Positions 7,806 through 16,968 of a DNA stretch of 48,634 nt are shown here, piece by piece (the stretch's first letter is position 1; the number at the start of each line of letters is the position of its first letter). This DNA comes from a virus, in the IMG/VR virus record IMGVR_UViG_3300008740_000327, positions 1-48,634 of that record. The stretch is one strand, 5' to 3'. The notes under the pieces are model-generated. The model made no database searches, had not been told where the DNA came from, and saw only the letters and a list, made by a program, of their open reading frames with translations. The position numbers and the translations under genes were made by a program.

Positions 7806-8258
7806 TTATGCATTTAAAATTTCTTTAAGGTATTTTTTATTCCAAAATGAGTAATAATTGGTTTCTTTTAATTTAGTTCTTGCTTTTTCTAATTCTTTTC
7901 TTCTTTGTGCTAATACAACATTATACTTTCCATTATTTGATATTGCTTCCCCTACATAAGTTTTTCTTTTACGATGATCAGGATAAAACACATATTTTGA
8001 AAATTCTGAATTAAGCAATTCGCACAAATACTTTAATTGAAATTTAGAAAGGTCATCATCAAATATAAAAACTGTAACCTCTTTTTTTAAGTGTTTATTA
8101 CTAACAAAAGTAAAACAATTTGCTAAAACATCTTCCTTACAAATAACTAAATCCCATTCTGCCTTTTTAGCATATGGGCAAACAGAATGACCGTCTAATT
8201 TTTTAGTAGGTGTGCCAATTGATTGTATCCAATTCTGGATATGGTTGTAAATACACAT
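7806..8258 (-). CDS. Reverse-strand protein of unknown function with a C-P-Y-A-K motif
   Basis: This is one of two reverse-strand genes in the window. From the ATG at 8258 the protein has 150 residues; the frame continues 18 codons upstream, but that part would overlap the start of the divergent gene at 8276. The N-terminal G-H-S-V-C-P-Y-A-K-K-A segment resembles the conserved L-C-P-F-A motif of DUF1415-type proteins. Residues about 55-65 (V-F-I-F-D-D-D) look like a beta strand with an acidic end. The C-terminus is basic and helical. A late-promoter-like CTTAAATA on this strand lies 8 bases before the ATG. Function unknown. Confidence 0.65.
   Translation of the reverse strand: MCIYNHIQNWIQSIGTPTKKLDGHSVCPYAKKAEWDLVICKEDVLANCFTFVSNKHLKKEVTVFIFDDDLSKFQLKYLCELLNSEFSKYVFYPDHRKRKTYVGEAISNNGKYNVVLAQRRKELEKARTKLKETNYYSFWNKKYLKEILNA
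8246..8253 (+). promoter_or_regulatory. Late-promoter-like box, forward strand
   Basis: TGTAAATA (seven of eight to the T4 late consensus) lies 22 bases before the ATG at 8276. It overlaps the start codon of the divergent gene, so together with the reverse box at 8267-8274 it forms a very compact two-way late promoter. Confidence 0.45.
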
Positions 8259-8266
8259 AACAACGA

Positions 8267-8274
8267 TATTTAAG
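8267..8274 (-). promoter_or_regulatory. Late-promoter-like box, reverse strand
   Basis: On the reverse strand this reads CTTAAATA (six of eight to the T4 late consensus), 8 bases before the ATG at 8258. It is weaker than the other boxes but is the only candidate in the 17-base divergent gap. Confidence 0.35.
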
Positions 8275-8275
8275 C

Positions 8276-8854
8276 ATGGTAATAATAGGTAACGGCGAAA
8301 GCAGAAAATCAATCAAATTAAATAGCATCCAATCTGAAATAGTTGGCTGTAATGCTGTCTTTAGAGATTGTATAGTGGACCATTTAGTATGTGTCGACAG
8401 AAGAATGCTCAGAGAATCAATAGGTCACGAAAACACCAAACACGCCATGATATACACTAGGCCCGATTGGCTTGATATGTATACAGGTGTTTTTGAAGTA
8501 CCAAAACTATTTTATGAAGGAAAAGATAGACCTGACCAGCCTATGCATTGGGGAGCAGGGCAATATGCACTTTTAGTAGGTATAGAAAATTGTAATGAAG
8601 GAAAATTAGATATTATAGGATATGACCTCTATGGCAAGGATGGAAAAGTAAATAATGTTTATAAAGGCACTCTAAGTTATAATGATCCCGATACTGATCC
8701 TGTAGATCCACGTTATTGGATATATCAAAATAAAAAAATATTTGAACACTTTTCAAATATAAAATTTAATTACTGGGTAGATGAACATTTTGAATTACCC
8801 CCAAGTTGGAAAGGTATTAAAAACCTTAAAATTAAAAATATTAAAAAATGGTAA
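8276..8854 (+). CDS. Putative sugar-transfer related protein (MptE/DUF115-like start)
   Basis: This 192-residue protein begins with V-I-I-G-N-G-E-S, a nucleotide-binding-like loop seen at the start of DUF115/MptE-like and some sialyl- or glycosyl-transferase-like proteins. Further conserved-looking features are V-G-C-N-A-V-F-R (23-30), H-W-G-A-G-Q-Y-A (about 91-98) and D-I-I-G-Y-D-L-Y-G (about 111-119). This layout (GNG loop, recognised Asn, then a GYD strand) is common in phage and bacterial proteins of glycan clusters. It is followed 6 bases later by a glycosyltransferase, which supports a role in modifying sugars on host or virion. The exact reaction is unknown. Confidence 0.6.
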   Translation: MVIIGNGESRKSIKLNSIQSEIVGCNAVFRDCIVDHLVCVDRRMLRESIGHENTKHAMIYTRPDWLDMYTGVFEVPKLFYEGKDRPDQPMHWGAGQYALLVGIENCNEGKLDIIGYDLYGKDGKVNNVYKGTLSYNDPDTDPVDPRYWIYQNKKIFEHFSNIKFNYWVDEHFELPPSWKGIKNLKIKNIKKW

Positions 8855-8860
8855 AATTTA

Positions 8861-9571
8861 ATGAATAAAATTATTTGTCTTAAACATGGAACCAAATACG
8901 GACCAGACTATGTGAATATTTTACATAGTATGATTAAAAGATTTTGTACAGTTGAACATGAATTTATTTGTTTTACTGAAGATAAAGCAGGATTAGTAAA
9001 TGATATAAAAGTTGTAGAGTTGCCTACTGCATATCCTAAAATATCAGGTTGGTGGTATAAACCTTTGTTAATGAATCCTTTATTACCTCAACTACAACAT
9101 AGTACAGTTCTTTATATTGATTTAGATGTAATAATATTTAAAAATATAGATAAACTTTTTCATTATAAGCCTGGTTCTTTTTGTGTTGTAAGAGATTTTA
9201 ATAGGTCTACTAATAAAGATTGGAACAGATTTAATTCAAGTGTTGTTAGATGGCAAACAGGACAACATCCACAAGTTTATAATGAATTTATAAAAGACGC
9301 AGGACATACTGCAAGAAGATTTCATGGTGATCAAGATTGGTTATTTGCCAATGTAAAAAATAATTTTGAATTCTGGCCCGACGAATGGATAATGAGTTAT
9401 AAATGGGAAATGAGAGGTAGACCTCCATTAATTAGACGTCCAGACGGAATTAGAGATTTTAAAGCCGCTGGTCACCCTACAATACACGGAGAAACAAGCA
9501 TAGCAGTATTCCATGGAGATCCTAATCCTAAAGTGTGTAGTGATCCATGGTGTAAAGAGAATTGGAAATAA
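8861..9571 (+). CDS. Glycosyltransferase, GT8-like with DxD motif
   Basis: This 236-residue protein has a Rossmann-like N-terminal sheet, a metal/nucleotide-sugar DxD motif (Y-I-D-L-D-V, Asp87 and Asp89), an H-G-D-Q-D-W-L segment (about 154-160) and a C-terminal F-H-G-D-P-N-P-K, which corresponds to the HGxxKP-like closing motif of GT8-type retaining transferases. It would transfer a sugar from a nucleotide-sugar donor in the cytosol. Acceptor candidates are host surface glycans, virion proteins or DNA. It is coupled to the preceding gene and lies within the fibre block, so surface or fibre glycosylation is a reasonable inference. Confidence 0.8.
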   Translation: MNKIICLKHGTKYGPDYVNILHSMIKRFCTVEHEFICFTEDKAGLVNDIKVVELPTAYPKISGWWYKPLLMNPLLPQLQHSTVLYIDLDVIIFKNIDKLFHYKPGSFCVVRDFNRSTNKDWNRFNSSVVRWQTGQHPQVYNEFIKDAGHTARRFHGDQDWLFANVKNNFEFWPDEWIMSYKWEMRGRPPLIRRPDGIRDFKAAGHPTIHGETSIAVFHGDPNPKVCSDPWCKENWK

Positions 9572-9574
9572 ATA
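9567..9574 (+). promoter_or_regulatory. T4-type late promoter
   Basis: AATAAATA (seven of eight) overlaps the stop of the glycosyltransferase and precedes the 38-residue gene at 9593, which has an AAGGAG ribosome site in between. Confidence 0.5.
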
Positions 9575-9592
9575 TAGTACAAGGAGACAAAT

Positions 9593-9709
9593 ATGTTTTT
9601 AACAATAGCATTTATAGTTGGATTTGTTGTAGGATGGTGGGTAAACGAAAAAGTTGAAGATTTAGCTGGTTTACTTAATCCTTTTAACTGGTTTAAAAAG
9701 AAAAAATAA
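9593..9709 (+). CDS. 38-residue single-pass membrane peptide
   Basis: An ATG at 9593, 7 bases after AAGGAG and 19 bases after a late promoter, opens a 38-residue frame ending TAA 9707-9709. Residues 2-16 are hydrophobic (F-L-T-I-A-F-I-V-G-F-V-V-G-W-W) and the tail ends in K-K-K-K. The strong ribosome site and otherwise empty position support a real gene. Such peptides are common in phages; function unknown. Confidence 0.7.
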   Translation: MFLTIAFIVGFVVGWWVNEKVEDLAGLLNPFNWFKKKK

Positions 9710-9712
9710 TAA

Positions 9713-10000
9713 TTAAAAATCGCTTATACGTTTTTTACTAGATACAGGCATATCTAGTATTTTTCTTTGCTTGACGCCTTGCTGTTGAGCAAATTTCTTA
9801 GGATTACATTCATTACATACGTGTTTATAAAAATTAGACAATCGTTTCACCTCTATACTACCTTTAAGTCTAGAGAACATTTTTGAACAAGAATCACACT
9901 TAAAAGAATACACTGTTTTTGTTCTTTTACATTTGTGTTTTTTACCTAATTTACTTGTTCTTTCAGCCCAAGTCACTATTTTTTCTTCACTAATAAACAT
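9713..10000 (-). CDS. Reverse-strand zinc-ribbon-like small protein
   Basis: This 95-residue basic protein has two CxxC pairs, C-D-S-C (35-38) and C-N-E-C (62-65), spaced as in a zinc ribbon. The surrounding Lys/Arg content suggests nucleic-acid contact. The ATG at 10000 has a late-promoter-like TGTAAATA 7 bases upstream on the same strand. It is convergent with the 38-residue gene and divergent from the IscA-like gene. It may be a small regulator; that is inferred. Confidence 0.65.
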   Translation of the reverse strand: MFISEEKIVTWAERTSKLGKKHKCKRTKTVYSFKCDSCSKMFSRLKGSIEVKRLSNFYKHVCNECNPKKFAQQQGVKQRKILDMPVSSKKRISDF

Positions 10001-10007
10001 ATGTTAT

Positions 10008-10015
10008 TATTTACA
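10008..10015 (-). promoter_or_regulatory. Late-promoter-like box, reverse strand
   Basis: On the reverse strand this reads TGTAAATA (seven of eight), 7 bases before the ATG at 10000, so the leader would be nearly absent. Confidence 0.45.
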
Positions 10016-10034
10016 TTAGGATTAATGAATTTGC

Positions 10035-10042
10035 CATAAATA
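10035..10042 (+). promoter_or_regulatory. T4-type late promoter for the IscA-like gene
   Basis: CATAAATA (seven of eight) lies 22 bases before the ATG at 10065, with an AGGAAA sequence in the leader. It would also drive the 2186-residue fibre gene that overlaps the IscA-like gene. Confidence 0.5.
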
Positions 10043-10064
10043 ACGTTAACAGGAAACATAAAAG

Positions 10065-10415
10065 ATGGCGATATTAACACTTACTGAATCTGCAGAACAG
10101 AAAATTAAAGAACTTTGTTCAAAGAATAACAAGTATGCAGTAAAATTAGGAATTAAAGGCGGCGGATGTGCTGGTTTTTCCTATGACTGGGGTTTTGCAG
10201 AAAAGAACGAAATTGACAAGCGTGACGAATTAATTGAATTTACTGGTGGAAAATTATTAGTAGATTCAACAAGTATAATGTTTTTACTTGGATCAGAATT
10301 AAATTTTGTATCAGAAGTATGGGGTTCACATTTTGATATTACAAGTCCAAAAGTTAAATCGTCATGTGGTTGTGGAGAATCTATAACTTTTGATATGGAT
10401 AAGGTAAATGGCTAA
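10065..10415 (+). CDS. IscA/HesB-type iron-sulfur carrier
   Basis: This 116-residue protein is a full-length A-type carrier. The three conserved cysteines are present: Cys35 in G-G-G-C-A-G-F, and Cys101 and Cys103 in the C-terminal S-C-G-C-G-E. A-type carriers hold iron or a [2Fe-2S]/[4Fe-4S] cluster and hand it to apo-proteins in the cytosol. HesB-like genes are known auxiliary genes in marine T4-like phages. The gene overlaps the giant fibre gene by 8 bases in another frame and shares its late promoter, which is odd for a metabolic gene and suggests coexpression with virion proteins. Confidence 0.92.
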   Translation: MAILTLTESAEQKIKELCSKNNKYAVKLGIKGGGCAGFSYDWGFAEKNEIDKRDELIEFTGGKLLVDSTSIMFLLGSELNFVSEVWGSHFDITSPKVKSSCGCGESITFDMDKVNG

Positions 10416-13400
10416 ACAGATTATTAATATAGGTATAGAAGGTAACGATGGTACGGGTGATGCGATAAGAGACGCATTTCGTAAATCGAATGAAAACTTT
10501 ACAGAACTATATGCAGTATTCGGACAAGGTGGTCAAGTAACATTTACATCATTAAGTGATACTCCTGATACACTTGGAGGTTCCAAACACATTCCAATAA
10601 CAAATGATGCCGGCAATGCTATCGAAATGAGACAGCTTACTGGTGGTACAGGAATGGCTATCGATACAGCCAGTGATGCAACTAAAATTATTTTAAACAG
10701 TACAGGTGCAACAGTTGCCTCAGACACTCAACCATCTTTAGGTGGACCACTAAATGGAAATGATTTCGCAATAGGTAATGTAAAAGTAACAGATGCGGCA
10801 GTAACAGATTATAATACAACACATGGTTCAAATATTACTATAGATGATCTTGTAATTACAAAACAATATGCCGACCAAAGATATTTAAAAGTTTCAGGAG
10901 GCCCTAGTGGAGCATCGGGCCAATTAAGAGTTAGATCAGAACCCGCAGATACTACAGAATATACATTAACAATTACTGCTTATAATAGTGGTGACCTTAC
11001 AATAGCTAGTCATGGTTTTGACGCAGGATCTAATGGATTAGCTTTCATTTATAATTCAACAGGAAATGATGCAGTAAATTTAACATCAGGAACAATTTAT
11101 TATATTAGATATGTAGATGGAAGTACTCTTTCATTACACGCCAGCCAAGCAGAAGCAACAAATGATAATGATGGTACAAGAGTTAAAATTGTAGCTAGTG
11201 GAGGTACAGGTACTCAAACTATAACTGATGCTGAATTAGATACTGCTTTATATGGAAATTGGTTAAGTTCAGAAGCACTTCCTAGAAAATCTGTTGTCCG
11301 TAGACAAGGTGACAGTATGGCAGGTGCTCTTAATTTACACGACCACCCAGGAGCAATGGCAGGTCTAGGAGCATTATATCCAGACGCGGCAACTTTAATA
11401 GAAGCAAATAAAGAATTTTTAGCAGATGAAGTAATGTCTTGGTTTGATGCTAACAATCCAGGAATTCATAATGCAACACGTCACGAAAAATGCGAAAGAG
11501 ATACAAAATTTAATATTGATGCGTTAGCACATGATATAAGATATGGTGGTAATTCAGAAAGTATAAGAACTTCAAAATATTATTGGGAAGGTGCTTCATC
11601 TCAATTAGGTAGTGGAGAAATTGCATACGCAACAGCAGTTAATAATAAATTAAGAGATTTTATTAATACAAATATCTTACCACAAGTTGCACTTTCAACA
11701 AATCAAAGTCCAGTAGTTACAACTCAGGTTTATAAAACTAAAACTGCAGAAGCAGGTGCTACTACAAAAATAACTTCGCTAGTTGCAACTATTGTTGATA
11801 TTACTACAAATGGTTTAAGTGTAGTACCTAAAATTCAAGACGCTGTTAGAGATGGTGATTTACAAGCGGCAACAAAATTTTATGTAGATGAAGCGGCAGA
11901 ACATTCTAAAAGTAACATATATGTAAACACTAGCGGTGATGATTCAATGACTGGAATACCTCAAGACAGATGGGGAAGATCTTCTAGTTATGCTTATGCT
12001 ACTGTAGGTGCGGCTTGTAAGAGAGCAGAAGAAATAATGAAAACTGCTCCGTTTGAACCAGGTCCTTGGGTACAAACTCTTACATATAATAGTGGAGCAA
12101 ATAATTCTACAGTATTAACTCAAGGTGTAACAAACAGTAGTGGTTATACAGCAGTAAAAATATTAGTTGAAGCTAATAGACAATTTATAATTCAAGAAGC
12201 AATTGCTTATACAGAAAATCAATATCCAACTCACACAAACTTTAGAAATTTATGTATTAGAGATTTAGGTTATATGCTTGATGGTTTAGTTATAGATATA
12301 CTAAACGGTTTAAATGCAAATTATCAATCTGTACAATGTGGTGAAAGATTTTATAATAGTAATAGTGGATTATATGCAATCACTACACAAAAAGCTCATA
12401 CATTGGCGGCAATTGGTTATGCTAAAACAATAACAAACAATGTTTTAACAAATACAGCACCAGGAACTTTATATCAAACAAATTACGGACAAACAATTGA
12501 TAATGGACAAACAGTAGATGCAAATGGATTAGCATCTGCTCAAGCAAAATTTACAATTATAGAAGGTATTATTACTAATGGATTAAGCACGGCTCCAGCT
12601 CTTGTTGATGGTAGTACAATTAGTCTTACACTTAATAATGGTAGCACAGGAAGATTAGATGCCAATCAGTTAAGTCAACCAGATTTAATTGCTGGAAAAA
12701 TTGTTAGAGGTAAAACTTCTAAAGCAATAGGTAGAGTGGTTTCTGTAACTGCAGGTGCATCAGCAGATACAATTGAAGTTGATTTATTAGAACCTAAAAT
12801 GTTCTCCATTAGTGAAGAAATGGAATTTGCTCAACCAATTAGAGATAAGCACATAGCAATTAAAGTTGAATCAGGTGTATATTACGAAGATTATCCAATC
12901 AAATTACCTGAAAACGTTTCCTTACAAGGAGATGAATTTAGAAGAGTTATTATTAGACCAAAAGACAGAGTATCAGAATCTCCTTGGGTACGAATGTATT
13001 TTTATAGAGATACAACATTTGATGGTTTAACAATTGCAACACAAAATTATGGTTATCATTATTTGTCAGATTCGACAAATTCTGCTAGTACTCCTAAAAA
13101 CAATAAAGACCTAGATGTTCTTTTAGTAAACAATTCTAGTATTATAAAAAATATAACATTTCAAAATCATGGAGGCTTCTCTCAAGTATTAGATCCTGAA
13201 GGAGCAGTTTATACTAAATCACCTTATACATTTGACGCGGCTTGTTATTCTGCATCTAAAAATGCTAAAACATTTAGCGGTGGAATGTATATTGATGCAT
13301 TCGCAGGTAATTTACCTACAAAAGTAACTAACGTGGTTAATGCATTTACATTAGACGTAACAAGTGATGCAGGAACAGGTTTAAGAATTAGAAAACCTCA

Positions 13401-16400
13401 AACACCTTGTCCTTTTTATATTGCAGGTAATAGATATCAAATTAATGCAATAAAAAATTATGATGGACCAAATGGAACAGCTCAATTACTTCTTGATAGT
13501 TCTTCTAATGATGGTAATGGATTTTCTGAAGCAACACCTTTTAGTATTGAAATACAAACAGCAGGTAATAGATCAGCTTTAGCACACGCATTTACTCAAG
13601 TAAATGATTTAGGTTATGGCTTTGTTGTTAATAATAGTGCATTAACAGAATTAGTATCCTGTTTCACTTATTTTTGCGAAACGGCATACTTTGCCAACAG
13701 CGGTGGAAAAATTAGATCATTAAACGGTTCTTGTTGTCACGGAACATACGGAATTGTTTCAGCAGGTAGTGATCCAAACGAAGCAATTGATCCTATAACA
13801 TTAACAAAAGATATGGTTCAAGCGGCATTAGTTCGCGATGACGGAGTAAATTTAACTCATCCTAGTGGTGGATTATCAATTTATGTTTATGATTTAGATA
13901 CTGTTGTTACTAATAATTCAGAAGTTGAAATAGATCACGGTGGTGCAATAGGTGTTACAAGATATGAAGTTACAACTGTAGAAGCATCTGCCGAAGTTGC
14001 TCCAGCAAGTACTAGAGATTCAACAATTTACAAAATTAATTTAGGAACAAGTGGTAAAAACGAAACATCTACAACAGGATTAAAAGCCGCTCTTGCAGAT
14101 GATCAAACATTAACAATTAGAGCAAATTCTCAATTCGTCTTTAGTGATGTTAATAATACAGCACCTTCTAAACCAACAACTGCTATAGTATTTGATGAAA
14201 CAAGTACTATAACTTACAGAAGTATTTCTTATTCAACATCAAATCCAGTTGGTGCGGCTTTACCGGCTAATACTGCCTTAATTGCTTTTGATGACGTTTA
14301 CGATTATGTTAAGATGACTCTTAATGAAACTGAAGCACAAAATAATACTCATGCTGGTTCAGGAACAACAATGGGTCATACAGTCGGTGACGTTGTAATT
14401 GCAATTAACAAAATTCCAGAAGCAGGAGATATTACAAGATTAAACAATGGCGATATGACATTTGGTTGGGATGGTAAAACTCACAAAGTTGCAAATTACG
14501 TAGATAGAACAACATATGCTACAGTAGAAATTACAGATGTATCAAATATTAATCCTACTCCAATAGGCGCAGGAATTCATAGTCCAATGACAGGATACAC
14601 TGGAAGTTCTGGGTCTCCAACATTTAGAGTTGGTTTAACATCTACTGAACCAGCTTCAATTACTGTATTTGTTTCAACAGCAAGAGCATCAAATCATGAT
14701 TTCTTAGATATTGGAACAGGTGGTTTTAATACTACAAACTTCCCTAATGTAATTTATGGTGATGCAACAACGGCGTCATCTCAAACTAATGAAACTGTTG
14801 AAAAATTAAAAGGTAGAGTTTACTATGTTAGTACTGACCAAGATGGTTTCTTTAGAGTAGGAAAATATTTCACAGTTGATCAAGCAACAGGAACAGTTTC
14901 ATTTGCGGCGGCAATTGCAATTAGTAATTTAGATGGTATAGGATTTAAAAGAGGTGTTGTTGTAGCAGAATTTAGTACAGATGGTTCAATGGTAGACAAT
15001 TCTACTGATAGTGTACCAACAGAATCAGCTGTTAGAGAATATGTTAATAGAAGATTAGGTTTTGACCATGCAAATACTTTAGTAGGTAATCCAATTGGAG
15101 CAGGTGCTATTGCTAGAGACGGTTCTATTCCATTTACAAATCACATGGCAGTTGGTGGATTTAAATTAACAGGTTTAGCAGATCCGACTGCGGCTCAAGA
15201 TGCAACTACAAAAAGTTATGTAGATAATATTATATACGAAACAGATCAAATAGAAAATATTAGAAACGTTAATATTGGAAATTTAGCTGAAGCACAACTT
15301 TTAATATTCAATGGCAAATACAGAATGTATACTGCACCAGCAGTTGGTGGAAATTTTGCAGTTAGTGATACTTTTACAGGATCAGTAACTGGTGCAACAG
15401 GAACAATTGTAGATTTAGAAAATCTTGTATTGCCTGGAGCGGTTAATGCCACAAGAATTACTTACACATGGACATCTAGTCCTACACAATTTACTACAGC
15501 AGATACAATTGATACTGGCGGTGGAGTTACTGCTCAAGTTATAGATACTGCAATAAATGAAATGGGTAATGCAGTTGTTACAGCTTCAGATGTAGAAATG
15601 ACTGCAAATAGAACTGCAACACAAACTGAACTTACATTTAATATTGCATCAAATGTAATTATTAATGCAGATATTAAATCAGATGCCGCAATAGCTCAAA
15701 GTAAGTTGAATATGAATGCCGCAACTTCAAGAGCAGATGCTACAGGAATTAGTCAAGCAGATTTAGGACTTGCAAGTTTTGATTCAGGTGACTTTACAGT
15801 TACTAATGGTTGGGTTGAATTATCTTCTTCAGGTATAGACTTTGCTGACTTACCACAATTAGATCAATATGAAGCATATGGACGAACTGATTCTGGTACT
15901 GGTGACGTAAGTGCAGTTACATTTTCAGATATAGCCGCTCAAGGTGGTTCAATTGTTGATGCAGACTTTACTACAGAATTAGATGCCGCAAGTGATCCTG
16001 GTGAAGCACTTATAAAAGCAAGTGCTGGTGTTTACAAAGTTACTAACGTTACAAAAACAGGAGAAACTAATAGTATAATTAAAACAGATACAAGTGGTGT
16101 AACAGATTTACAAGGATTAAAAATAGATGGTAATCTTGCATTAGATAGTTCCGCTTCTACACTTAATATAACAACTCCTGGTGGAATAGATTTTGCTACT
16201 GGTATAGGAAGTACACAGGGTAATACAGTTACTTCACTTCCTGGAAGAAGATTAGATATAGGTGGTGCAGATGCATCAGCAAGTAATACTCAAGGTGCTA
16301 CTGATGGCGCTCTTGCAGTGGATCATATGTACGTTAAATTTATTGAATCCGCAGGAAAAGGTGCTAATCCAACAGGAATAGCTATAGGTCAAAGTAGTGC

Positions 16401-16968
16401 ATACGTGTCAGACACTGATGATAGTGCTGAAGGAAGAGTGGCAATTGTAGCTGATGGGTCAGTTCCAGTATTAGTTACAACACAAGGTATTGTTCCTGGT
16501 GATGCCAATATGACATTTAATATTGGTGACTCACAAAGAAAATATAATACGGTATATGCAAATGTATTTGATGGAACAGCAACAAAGGCCCAATACGCTG
16601 ACTTGGCAGAAAATTATATAGCAGATGAAAATTATGACATGGGTACAGTAGTAATATTTGGTGGAGATAAAGAAGTTACAACTACGCAATTATCTGAAGA
16701 TACAAGAGTAGCTGGAGTTGTTTCAGACAAACCAGCATACTTAATGAATTCAGCACAAGAAGGTGGAACACCAATTGCTTTACAAGGTAGAGTTAAAGTT
16801 AAAATTGCTGGAATGTGTAGAAAAGGTGATATGTTAGTAACAAGTAGTATTAGAGGACACGCTTCATCTAGTCCTGATCCTAGAGTTGGAACAGTATTAG
16901 GTAAAGCATTAGAAGACCATATGGATCCAAATAATGGTCTAATAGAAATGGTAGTAGGTAGAGTATAA
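10408..16968 (+). CDS. Giant tail-fibre/virion protein (2186 residues)
   Basis: The N-terminal 35 residues (Q-I-I-N-I-G ... N-D-G-T-G-D ... N-F-T-E-L-Y) are an adaptor-like module shared with the genes at 16968 and 21597 and typical of T4-like marine phage fibres. About residues 500-560 begin a second region (Y-V-N-T-S-G-D-D), leading to a likely right-handed beta helix around 814-900 (G-V-Y-Y-E-D-Y-P-I-K-L, pectate-lyase-like). A long Thr/Ser/Asn-rich shaft follows. The last ~150 residues (from about 2039, with A-D-L-A-E-N-Y and G-T-V-V-I-F-G-G) match a C-terminal domain common in marine phage fibre proteins, possibly a chaperone or trimerisation tip. It should form a long host-recognition fibre. 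No frameshift is visible. Confidence 0.88.
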   Translation: MAKQIINIGIEGNDGTGDAIRDAFRKSNENFTELYAVFGQGGQVTFTSLSDTPDTLGGSKHIPITNDAGNAIEMRQLTGGTGMAIDTASDATKIILNSTGATVASDTQPSLGGPLNGNDFAIGNVKVTDAAVTDYNTTHGSNITIDDLVITKQYADQRYLKVSGGPSGASGQLRVRSEPADTTEYTLTITAYNSGDLTIASHGFDAGSNGLAFIYNSTGNDAVNLTSGTIYYIRYVDGSTLSLHASQAEATNDNDGTRVKIVASGGTGTQTITDAELDTALYGNWLSSEALPRKSVVRRQGDSMAGALNLHDHPGAMAGLGALYPDAATLIEANKEFLADEVMSWFDANNPGIHNATRHEKCERDTKFNIDALAHDIRYGGNSESIRTSKYYWEGASSQLGSGEIAYATAVNNKLRDFINTNILPQVALSTNQSPVVTTQVYKTKTAEAGATTKITSLVATIVDITTNGLSVVPKIQDAVRDGDLQAATKFYVDEAAEHSKSNIYVNTSGDDSMTGIPQDRWGRSSSYAYATVGAACKRAEEIMKTAPFEPGPWVQTLTYNSGANNSTVLTQGVTNSSGYTAVKILVEANRQFIIQEAIAYTENQYPTHTNFRNLCIRDLGYMLDGLVIDILNGLNANYQSVQCGERFYNSNSGLYAITTQKAHTLAAIGYAKTITNNVLTNTAPGTLYQTNYGQTIDNGQTVDANGLASAQAKFTIIEGIITNGLSTAPALVDGSTISLTLNNGSTGRLDANQLSQPDLIAGKIVRGKTSKAIGRVVSVTAGASADTIEVDLLEPKMFSISEEMEFAQPIRDKHIAIKVESGVYYEDYPIKLPENVSLQGDEFRRVIIRPKDRVSESPWVRMYFYRDTTFDGLTIATQNYGYHYLSDSTNSASTPKNNKDLDVLLVNNSSIIKNITFQNHGGFSQVLDPEGAVYTKSPYTFDAACYSASKNAKTFSGGMYIDAFAGNLPTKVTNVVNAFTLDVTSDAGTGLRIRKPQTPCPFYIAGNRYQINAIKNYDGPNGTAQLLLDSSSNDGNGFSEATPFSIEIQTAGNRSALAHAFTQVNDLGYGFVVNNSALTELVSCFTYFCETAYFANSGGKIRSLNGSCCHGTYGIVSAGSDPNEAIDPITLTKDMVQAALVRDDGVNLTHPSGGLSIYVYDLDTVVTNNSEVEIDHGGAIGVTRYEVTTVEASAEVAPASTRDSTIYKINLGTSGKNETSTTGLKAALADDQTLTIRANSQFVFSDVNNTAPSKPTTAIVFDETSTITYRSISYSTSNPVGAALPANTALIAFDDVYDYVKMTLNETEAQNNTHAGSGTTMGHTVGDVVIAINKIPEAGDITRLNNGDMTFGWDGKTHKVANYVDRTTYATVEITDVSNINPTPIGAGIHSPMTGYTGSSGSPTFRVGLTSTEPASITVFVSTARASNHDFLDIGTGGFNTTNFPNVIYGDATTASSQTNETVEKLKGRVYYVSTDQDGFFRVGKYFTVDQATGTVSFAAAIAISNLDGIGFKRGVVVAEFSTDGSMVDNSTDSVPTESAVREYVNRRLGFDHANTLVGNPIGAGAIARDGSIPFTNHMAVGGFKLTGLADPTAAQDATTKSYVDNIIYETDQIENIRNVNIGNLAEAQLLIFNGKYRMYTAPAVGGNFAVSDTFTGSVTGATGTIVDLENLVLPGAVNATRITYTWTSSPTQFTTADTIDTGGGVTAQVIDTAINEMGNAVVTASDVEMTANRTATQTELTFNIASNVIINADIKSDAAIAQSKLNMNAATSRADATGISQADLGLASFDSGDFTVTNGWVELSSSGIDFADLPQLDQYEAYGRTDSGTGDVSAVTFSDIAAQGGSIVDADFTTELDAASDPGEALIKASAGVYKVTNVTKTGETNSIIKTDTSGVTDLQGLKIDGNLALDSSASTLNITTPGGIDFATGIGSTQGNTVTSLPGRRLDIGGADASASNTQGATDGALAVDHMYVKFIESAGKGANPTGIAIGQSSAYVSDTDDSAEGRVAIVADGSVPVLVTTQGIVPGDANMTFNIGDSQRKYNTVYANVFDGTATKAQYADLAENYIADENYDMGTVVIFGGDKEVTTTQLSEDTRVAGVVSDKPAYLMNSAQEGGTPIALQGRVKVKIAGMCRKGDMLVTSSIRGHASSSPDPRVGTVLGKALEDHMDPNNGLIEMVVGRV

